Shown: one piece after another, positions 1 through 5,040 of the stretch
How positions within the stretch are numbered: position 1 is the stretch's first letter
Layout of the letters: each line of letters opens with the position of its first letter
DNA from: a virus
IMG/VR virus record: IMGVR_UViG_3300009154_000333
Coordinates: 1 to 21,171 of that record
Length of the DNA: 21,171 bases
Direction: 5' to 3' (one strand)
Translations under genes and position numbers: made by a program
The notes under the pieces: generated by a model
The model's database searches: none
The model's input: the letters and a program-made list of their open reading frames with translations, nothing else
What the model was told of the DNA's origin: nothing

Positions 1-19
1 AGAAGCAGAGGAGCTACTC

Positions 20-1321
20 ATGGCGGAATCCGCCAACGAAACGCCCGCCGAGGTCACTGAGACCAAGGTGGAAGCCACGGCGACCGTCGTCGTGGACGCC
101 CCCAAGGTCGATGCCGCCGAGAGCGACGCGCTCAAGGCAACCATCGAAACCCTCACCAAGAAAGTTGACGACATGCAGAAGGTCATTGCGACTCGCGAGA
201 GCCGTGCCCCGGCTGTCCACGTTGTTGAAGACATCCGCAGCGAGCGGGTGATCGAGGCGGCTCTGTGCCTTCAGGGCGGTCTGCCCAACGCCGATAAGGC
301 GTTTGACGACCGGACGCTGGAAGCGGCCCACAAGGCTCGTCGGACCACCAGCATCGGCGAAGTGCTGATCGAGGCTGCCCGTGCCAACGGCTACACCGGC
401 TCGGCTCGGATCTCGGCTGGCAATTGCGAGCCGGTTCTCAAGGCGGCGTTTGCCACGCAGGACATCAGCAACCTGCTGTCTGCCGTGGTCAACAAGTTCC
501 TGCTCAACGGCTTCAACGCCGTCGAGAGCGTTTGGCAGGACGTTTCTGCTGTTCGCAACGTGAACGACTTCAAGGCGATCAACCTCTTCCGGTTGAACGG
601 CTCGTTCAAGTTTCAGAAGGTCGGCAACGCCGGCGATCTGAAGCTGGCGCAGGGTTCTGACTACAAGCGGTCGCTGAACGCCGAGACCTACGGCATCAGC
701 ACCAGCCTGACCCGTCAGGACATGATTAACGACGACTTGAACGCTCTCTCGCAGATCCCGCAGCGGATCGGTCGTGGTGCGGCTCTGTCGCTCAACGAAG
801 TGATCTGGGGCGAGTTCCAGGGCAGCAACAGCAGCTACTACCAATCGGTGTCGGCGGGTTCCGGCAACGCTCTGTCGTTCGACAGCCTCTCGGCTGCCAC
901 GACTGCGTTCCGCAAGCTGAACGATCCCGATGGCAACCCGCTGTCGATTCCTCCCCGCGTGCTCCTCGTTCCGCCGGAACTTGAGCTCACCGCTGCTCGT
1001 CTCATGACGACATCGGCGCTCATCGCTTCCTCGCTCGGCAGCACGTCGAGCAAGGTGGTCGAGCCGTCGGCGAACGTCCTGGCTGGTCGGTATCGGGTGC
1101 TGGTCAGCAACTACCTGACGTCTGCTTCGACGTGGTGGCTGCTTGCCGACGCTGCCGATCTTCCGGCTCTTGACGTCGTGTTTCTGAACGGTCAGCAGGC
1201 TCCGACCATCGAGCAGATGGCCCCTGACTACCAGAACCTCGGCGTGATGATGCGTGGCTACATGGACTTCGGCGTCACCAAGGCCGAGCCGCTGTCGTGC
1301 CTCCGCATGGCGACCGCTTGA
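20..1321 (+). CDS. Major capsid protein, Mu gpT-like
   Basis: Forms the icosahedral phage head. The 433-residue product has a low-complexity Ala/Thr/Val/Glu-rich N-terminus (about residues 1-40) and a short predicted coiled coil (about 42-60). These look like a scaffolding or delta segment that may be removed on maturation. From about residue 110 it resembles the Mu-like major head subunit gpT family: an ISNLLSAVVNKFLL helix, FNAVESVW, a LTRQDMINDDLNAL segment and IGRGAALSLNEVIW. The ATG at 20 has GAGGAG at 8-13, a good ribosome binding site. The frame is also open from 20 back to the left edge, so the ORF could be the 3' part of a longer protease/scaffold-capsid fusion. DUF2190 cement protein follows after a hairpin, the usual order. 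Family recognised by eye from motifs, not by a search. Confidence 0.85.
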   Translation: MAESANETPAEVTETKVEATATVVVDAPKVDAAESDALKATIETLTKKVDDMQKVIATRESRAPAVHVVEDIRSERVIEAALCLQGGLPNADKAFDDRTLEAAHKARRTTSIGEVLIEAARANGYTGSARISAGNCEPVLKAAFATQDISNLLSAVVNKFLLNGFNAVESVWQDVSAVRNVNDFKAINLFRLNGSFKFQKVGNAGDLKLAQGSDYKRSLNAETYGISTSLTRQDMINDDLNALSQIPQRIGRGAALSLNEVIWGEFQGSNSSYYQSVSAGSGNALSFDSLSAATTAFRKLNDPDGNPLSIPPRVLLVPPELELTAARLMTTSALIASSLGSTSSKVVEPSANVLAGRYRVLVSNYLTSASTWWLLADAADLPALDVVFLNGQQAPTIEQMAPDYQNLGVMMRGYMDFGVTKAEPLSCLRMATA

Positions 1322-1343
1322 GCCTAACGAATGCAAACCGTGA

Positions 1344-1375
1344 CCGCCGGGCGGGAGACGAAACCCGCCCGGCGG
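1344..1375. terminator. Perfect 12-bp GC hairpin after the capsid gene
   Basis: CCGCCGGGCGGG at 1344-1355 pairs perfectly with CCCGCCCGGCGG at 1364-1375 around an 8-base loop. It lies in the 98-base gap between the capsid stop and the cement protein start. No T-tract follows, so it is not a classical intrinsic terminator. It could be a leaky terminator, a 3' stabiliser of the capsid mRNA or a processing site. The structure is seen directly; the role is inference. Confidence 0.6.
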
Positions 1376-1419
1376 CATGACGACTCAAACCTTCAAACCA
1401 AAGAAACGAGGTGATTTCC

Positions 1420-1758
1420 ATGGGCTTTGCTCAGGCTTATCAGTGTGATCCAGACCATATCGACTACACGCCGTCCTCGGCTGTCGGCGTTGGCGACGTG
1501 GTGCAGCTCGGCGATCTGTTCTGCATCGCTGATCGTCCGATTCCGGCGAACGTCAAGGGTGCTCTCGCCGTTGAAGGCGCGTTCATTCTTCCCAAGGCGA
1601 GCGGCAGTGCGATTGGCGCTGGCGTTACCGTCTACTGGGATGCCACCAACAACGTGATCACCGCCACGGCTGGCAGCAACAAGCGTGCTGGCAACGCCAT
1701 CGAGGCTGCTGCCTCGGGTGACGTTCTTGTGAAGGTGGCGATCAACTACGTCGGCTAG
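1420..1758 (+). CDS. DUF2190-family capsid cement (decoration) protein
   Basis: Small 112-residue protein, probably bound to the outside of the head to stabilise it. The family signature is visible: SAVGVGDVVQLGDLFCIA near the N-terminus, then a GALAVEGAFILPKA strand, GAGVTVYWD, and a C-terminal AGNAIEAAASGDVLVKVAI. This matches the usual DUF2190 pattern of 'valeGvfelpK', 'GdavyWd' and 'iG.a..aaa.gd..v.vrl'. The ATG at 1420 is preferred over the in-frame GTG at 1411, because GAGGTGAT (1408-1415) is then a correctly spaced Shine-Dalgarno sequence. It sits directly after the capsid gene, as in many siphoviruses, and is flanked by hairpins on both sides. Confidence 0.82.
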   Translation: MGFAQAYQCDPDHIDYTPSSAVGVGDVVQLGDLFCIADRPIPANVKGALAVEGAFILPKASGSAIGAGVTVYWDATNNVITATAGSNKRAGNAIEAAASGDVLVKVAINYVG

Positions 1759-1777
1759 TCCCGTCCCGTCCCACCTG

Positions 1778-1828
1778 CAAGCCGCCGGCCAGCGCGTTTT
1801 CATCCTTTCCGCCTGGCCGGCGGTCTTG
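1778..1828. terminator. GC hairpin after the cement gene
   Basis: CCGCCGGCCAG at 1782-1792 pairs with CTGGCCGGCGG at 1813-1823. The stem extends through CAAG (1778-1781) and CTTG (1825-1828) with a single bulged T at 1824. The 20-base loop includes a short TTTT run. It fills the gap before the connector gene. No U-tract follows. It may be a partial terminator or an mRNA stabiliser that uncouples the highly expressed head genes from those downstream. Role is inferred. Confidence 0.55.
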
Positions 1829-1843
1829 TAGCCAGAGGTGCCC

Positions 1844-2533
1844 ATGTCCGACCTACTCGCCAGCGGTGCAGCGTGGCTCGCCGGTCAGTTGGCGGCGGGT
1901 GCGTCTCGGTCTGTCCGCTACTCTCGAGGTGCGGACTACGGAACGGTCAGCGCCACGATTGGCACAAGCCGGTTTGAGGCTCAAGGCACCAGCGGCGTGA
2001 TTGAGCAGTGGGAGTCGCGTGACTTCGTTATCAAGGCTGGCACGCTCCCTTTTGGTGAGCCACTGCGGCATGACAAGATTGTGGACACGATCAACGGCGT
2101 TGACATCACCTACGAGGTGACGAGCCCGCGTGGCGTCCCGGTGTTCCATTACGGCGACGCATTCAGGCAGACGGTGCGAGTCCACACGATTGCCACTGCC
2201 GAGGCGTCGCAGGTCACTCCGACGCTCAGACGTCGCTTCTGGGGCTCGTTTGCTGCCGAGACGATTACGGACGCACAGATCGTCGCCAGCCTCGCTAATG
2301 ACCTTGGAGGCTCTCGGGCACAGTCGAGGACGATTGCTGCACAGACTGCGTATATCTATGTCGTCCTGCCGACGAGTTTTGGCGTACCGACGTTTGCCGT
2401 CAGCGGTCTGACGTCGTCCGCCTGGGAGACGACGCAGCGGACGATCACGTTCAGCGGTCAGGCGGCGACGAGCTACGGCATCTATCGCTCAACGTATCCG
2501 ATCACCGGCACCGTCAATCTGGTGGTCACATGA
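1844..2533 (+). CDS. Head-tail connector with fused fibre-type C-terminal domain
   Basis: 229 residues. Residues 1-120 look like a complete head-tail joining (neck) protein as seen in planctomycete-type prophages: SDLLASGAAWLAGQL, SVRYSRG, VSATIGTSRFE, a WESRDFVIKAG strand, DITYEVTSP, and FRQTVRVHT. Such connectors normally end here. Residues 128-229 are a second domain: RRRFWGSFAAETITDAQIV, then AYIYVVLPTSFG, FAVSGL, TTQRTITF, YGIYRS and TGTVNLVV. That pattern is typical of the small C-terminal beta domain found on many phage tail fibres ('yiYyayPasfG...y.iYrS...tGt..v.v'). The ATG at 1844 follows AGAGGTG (1834-1840); the in-frame GTG at 1838 lies inside that site. The product probably sits at the portal/neck and displays or anchors fibre material. 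The fusion is seen in the sequence; its role is inferred. Confidence 0.7.
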   Translation: MSDLLASGAAWLAGQLAAGASRSVRYSRGADYGTVSATIGTSRFEAQGTSGVIEQWESRDFVIKAGTLPFGEPLRHDKIVDTINGVDITYEVTSPRGVPVFHYGDAFRQTVRVHTIATAEASQVTPTLRRRFWGSFAAETITDAQIVASLANDLGGSRAQSRTIAAQTAYIYVVLPTSFGVPTFAVSGLTSSAWETTQRTITFSGQAATSYGIYRSTYPITGTVNLVVT

Positions 2534-2796
2534 CGCAGATTCGAGGCACTAACGTACTGGCTCCGGTCGTGCCGTTTGACACGACTGACCAATTTGCCAC
2601 GCACTACGCACTGTACGGAAAAGGTGGATACCGCAGCGTTTCAAACACAACAGAGAGAGACGCGATCACGCTCCTACGGAGAGAGCCTGGGATGCTTGTC
2701 TATGTCTCTGCGACCGGACTGATCTATCGACTTGAAAGCGACCTGACGACGTGGACGGCGCTTGAACAATCAATCACAGACGGGGGCTCCTACTGA
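2530..2796 (+). CDS. Small virion/fibre-associated protein
   Basis: 88 residues, starting in an ATGA overlap with the connector stop. The first half contains a 'RGTNVLAPVVPFDTTDQF' strand and an Ala/His/Tyr-rich segment. The second half, TTERDAITLLRREPGMLVYV followed by TGLIYRLESDLTTW, is a module common in phage fibre genes ('v.t..eRdaI...rR..GMlvyV......Y.L.....W'). The same type of module recurs in the neighbouring genes. It is probably a short structural subunit or adaptor of the fibre cassette. No enzyme motif and no membrane segment are visible. Confidence 0.65.
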   Translation: MTQIRGTNVLAPVVPFDTTDQFATHYALYGKGGYRSVSNTTERDAITLLRREPGMLVYVSATGLIYRLESDLTTWTALEQSITDGGSY

Positions 2797-3563
2797 TGGC
2801 AAACACTATTCGCATCAAGCGTCGGGCAAGTGGTGGCGGCACTGGAGCCCCTGCGAGCCTTCAGAATGCGGAGCTCGCATTCAATGAACAGACGAACGTG
2901 CTGTATTACGGCACGGGCACGGGAGGCTCGGGCGGCTCTGCGACTAGCGTCATCGCAATTGGTGGCAGTGGTGCGTTTGCCACGCAAGCCTACGTGGCAT
3001 CTGCCGTGGCTGGCGTGTCCGTTGACCTGTCTGGCTACGCTGCGCTCGCTGGTGCGTCATTCACCGGCAACGTCGTGGTCGGTGGCAATCTGACGGTAAA
3101 CGGCACCACGACGACGATCAACTCGACGACGCTGACCACTGCCGACAAGAACATCGAGCTAGCCAAGGGCTCAACTACTGACGCAGCTGCTGACGGTGGC
3201 GGCATCACAATTCACGCCGCGGCTGACTACACGTTTAACTGGGTGGCGAGCACCTCGGCCTGGACGTCGTCCACGCACGTCGATCTGGCCAGCAGCAAGG
3301 CGTACAAGATCGCCGGCACAAACGTACTCACGGCTACGGCCCTCGGTTCTGGCGTGACGTCGTCCAGCCTGACGAGCGTTGGCGCTCTGTCGAGTGGTTC
3401 GCTCGCTGCTGGATTCACCGCTGTTGGCGTCGGTCAAGGCGGAACGGGTCTCACGTCTGCCGTTTCTGGTCTGCTCAAGGGAAACGGCTCGGCGTACTCG
3501 GCTGCGACGGCGGGAACGGATTATCTCGATGGCAACTCGACACTTGACTGCGGGACGTTTTAA
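2796..3563 (+). CDS. Fibre protein with Mtd-like N-terminus
   Basis: 255 residues, start overlapping the previous stop by one base (TGATG). Residues 1-40 resemble the N-terminal attachment module of phage fibres and of the major tropism determinant: short basic beta strand TIRIKRRAS, then PASLQNAELAFNEQTNVLYYG. Residues 90-125 contain SFTGNVVVGGNLTVNGTTTT and ADKNIELAKG, a motif widespread in marine phage structural proteins. Residues 205-245 contain GVGQGGTGLTS and GLLKGNG...GTDYL, typical of fibre shafts. The rest is Ser/Thr/Gly/Ala-rich beta material. It appears to lack a large receptor-binding head domain and ends soon after the shaft motif, so it may be a short fibre or spacer. Confidence 0.75.
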   Translation: MANTIRIKRRASGGGTGAPASLQNAELAFNEQTNVLYYGTGTGGSGGSATSVIAIGGSGAFATQAYVASAVAGVSVDLSGYAALAGASFTGNVVVGGNLTVNGTTTTINSTTLTTADKNIELAKGSTTDAAADGGGITIHAAADYTFNWVASTSAWTSSTHVDLASSKAYKIAGTNVLTATALGSGVTSSSLTSVGALSSGSLAAGFTAVGVGQGGTGLTSAVSGLLKGNGSAYSAATAGTDYLDGNSTLDCGTF

Positions 3564-3565
3564 GC

Positions 3566-4447
3566 GTGGCGAACACGATTCAACTACTGCGCTCAACGAC
3601 CGCTGGCAACAAGCCCGCTTCGCTTGTCTCTGGACAGATAGGGATCAACGAGGCGGACGGGCGGCTGTGGTATCGCGGAGTCGGTGGCACCGTTACGCCG
3701 CTGCCGTCTGTGGTGAGCTACGCAACCACGGCATCGTTCCCGGCGACAGGGCTGGCTGGACTTCTGTACCTAAGCTCTGACACATCGAAACTGTATCGCT
3801 GGGAATCAACGATATACGTCGAGGTCGCTTCTGTGGCGACGAGCGTGTCTGCCAGTGACATCACCTCGGGCAGGTTGGATGATGCTCGTCTTAGCTCGGC
3901 AATCGCCACTTATGCAGGCATAGCCACGGCGTGGAATCAACCATCGGCATCGCTGGACATTTATCCGCGTGGAGAGGCTGGCAGTGCAGGCATCGCACAG
4001 GGCTCTGGAACAATTTATTGGACCTTCTTCACACCTTCGGCAACGATCACCGTATCGTCAATAACGATGGTCTCAGGAACCACGGCGGCGTCTGGCCTGA
4101 CGCTTGCGAGAATGGGCTTGTACACGTTTGACGAAACCACGGCCACGCTTGTGGCGCGGACGGCATCCGACACTACGCTCTTCGGCACCGTCAGCACCGC
4201 GTACCAGCGCAGCCTGTCTACAACTGGCGGATACCCAGCCACCTACACCCTCAACGCTGGAAGTCGATACGGGGTCGGTGTTATTTGCGTTGGCACGACC
4301 GCACCTCTGTATTCGGGCCGCTTGATGAACGCTGGCGTATCTGGCCTCACGCCGCGATGCAACGCAGCGTTGGCATCGCAAACCGACCTCGTCACGTCAA
4401 GCAGTTTGGCGACAGCACAGGGGCAACCGTGGGCGAGGCTAACGTGA
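3566..4447 (+). CDS. Fibre / receptor-binding protein candidate
   Basis: 293 residues, GTG start at 3566 just after the previous TAA. Residues 1-40 repeat the Mtd-like attachment module (NTIQLLRSTTAGNKPASLVS, then GQIGINEADGRLWYRG). Residues 50-90 hold the short module 'YLSSDTSKLYRWESTIYVEV' seen again in the 950-residue fibre. Residues 130-293 form a beta-rich domain with the pattern GxxxxxIYWTFFTP, ARMGLYTFDE, LVARTASDTTLF, TTGGYPATYTLNAG and APLYSGRL. I recognise this as a common C-terminal domain of phage minor tail or receptor-binding proteins. It probably contributes to host surface binding; the ligand cannot be read from the sequence. Confidence 0.72.
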   Translation: MANTIQLLRSTTAGNKPASLVSGQIGINEADGRLWYRGVGGTVTPLPSVVSYATTASFPATGLAGLLYLSSDTSKLYRWESTIYVEVASVATSVSASDITSGRLDDARLSSAIATYAGIATAWNQPSASLDIYPRGEAGSAGIAQGSGTIYWTFFTPSATITVSSITMVSGTTAASGLTLARMGLYTFDETTATLVARTASDTTLFGTVSTAYQRSLSTTGGYPATYTLNAGSRYGVGVICVGTTAPLYSGRLMNAGVSGLTPRCNAALASQTDLVTSSSLATAQGQPWARLT

Positions 4448-4608
4448 CCGTCACCACCACCTACATCGGCGTCGTTGACGGCATGCACACGTACGAAGTG
4501 CGTGACGATTCAGGCACGATCATCGGCTGCAACCGCTGCCCATACCCGCCATGCCCAGGCGAGGGCTGGGTGTTGGACGAGGCGAACTGCGTGTGGATTG
4601 AGGCATAG
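4444..4608 (+). CDS. 54-residue Cys-containing small protein
   Basis: GTG start at 4444 overlaps the TGA of the preceding fibre gene (GTGA), with GCGAGG a few bases upstream as a possible ribosome binding site. The product begins TVTTTYIGVVDGMHTYEV and contains CNRCPYPPCPGEGW and ANCVW, i.e. CxxC-x4-C and a fourth Cys near the end. This could bind one metal ion or form disulphides outside the cell. I do not recognise the family. The spacing and overlap with a real gene and the balanced composition support it as genuine. The frame is open further upstream inside the previous gene, but that part looks like non-coding shadow. Confidence 0.55.
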   Translation: MTVTTTYIGVVDGMHTYEVRDDSGTIIGCNRCPYPPCPGEGWVLDEANCVWIEA

Positions 4609-4659
4609 CCGGTCTTTCGGCGACCCTGTGCGGCGACAATCGCCAGCCGAGGTGCCGCG

Positions 4660-5040
4660 ATGTCCAACACGTTCTCATTACTGCCCGGCCAGCTTGACGT
4701 CACCTTTGTGGTTGGCGATGAAGTCAATGTCGCCATTAATCTGGGCGTGAACATCACCGGCTACACGCTTCAATCGGTAGTCTACGTGGCGAGCACGGGC
4801 GGCTTCCAAGGTGGCGGCGGCGGCACTGTTTCGACTGTAGGTGCGACGGCTGCAACGCCAACGATTCAAGTGGTGACTGCGTCCACCGGATCGATCATCT
4901 GGAGTTTGACGGAAGTGCAGACGGCATCGCTGACGCCAGCGTACAAGTACCTCTGGTATCTCCGCTGGATTACGCCTAGCACGACGATGACGAGGACGAT
5001 CTTGGCTGGCAGCTGTATCCCGAGGGCACCGGGCGCATGA
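4660..5040 (+). CDS. Conserved virion protein, BppU-N-like fold suspected
   Basis: 126 residues; GAGGTG at 4649-4654 precedes the ATG at 4660. The pattern is 'LLPGQLDVTFVVGDEVNVAI', then VNITGYTL, a Gly-rich insertion, GSIIWSLTEVQTASL, YLWYLRWI and TRTILAGSCI. It resembles the small beta-sandwich proteins next to phage fibres that read 'GD...i.....g.DltGyt....v.......G.i...Lt...T..l......Y.y.i.....g..rTll.G'. I compare it to the N-terminal domain of upper-baseplate or fibre-anchor proteins. It is followed by the largest fibre with an ATGA overlap, so it may help attach that fibre. Family assignment is by pattern only. Confidence 0.6.
   Translation: MSNTFSLLPGQLDVTFVVGDEVNVAINLGVNITGYTLQSVVYVASTGGFQGGGGGTVSTVGATAATPTIQVVTASTGSIIWSLTEVQTASLTPAYKYLWYLRWITPSTTMTRTILAGSCIPRAPGA

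Noticed and set aside
14-1378. 454-residue minus-strand ORF opposite the capsid gene
   Set aside because: It mirrors the capsid gene in a GC-rich sequence, is rich in Arg/His/Val as expected of an antisense shadow, and the plus-strand protein has clear capsid motifs.
2796-4447. Diversity-generating retroelement target (Mtd-like N-termini)
   Set aside because: The N-terminal modules resemble Mtd, but there is no reverse transcriptase in the window, no template/variable repeat pair was seen, and this attachment module is widespread in ordinary fibres.
4608-4644. Short hairpins in the gap before the 4660 gene
   Set aside because: Only 4 to 5-bp stems (GCCG/CGGC and GGCGA/TCGCC); such short stems are expected by chance in GC-rich DNA.
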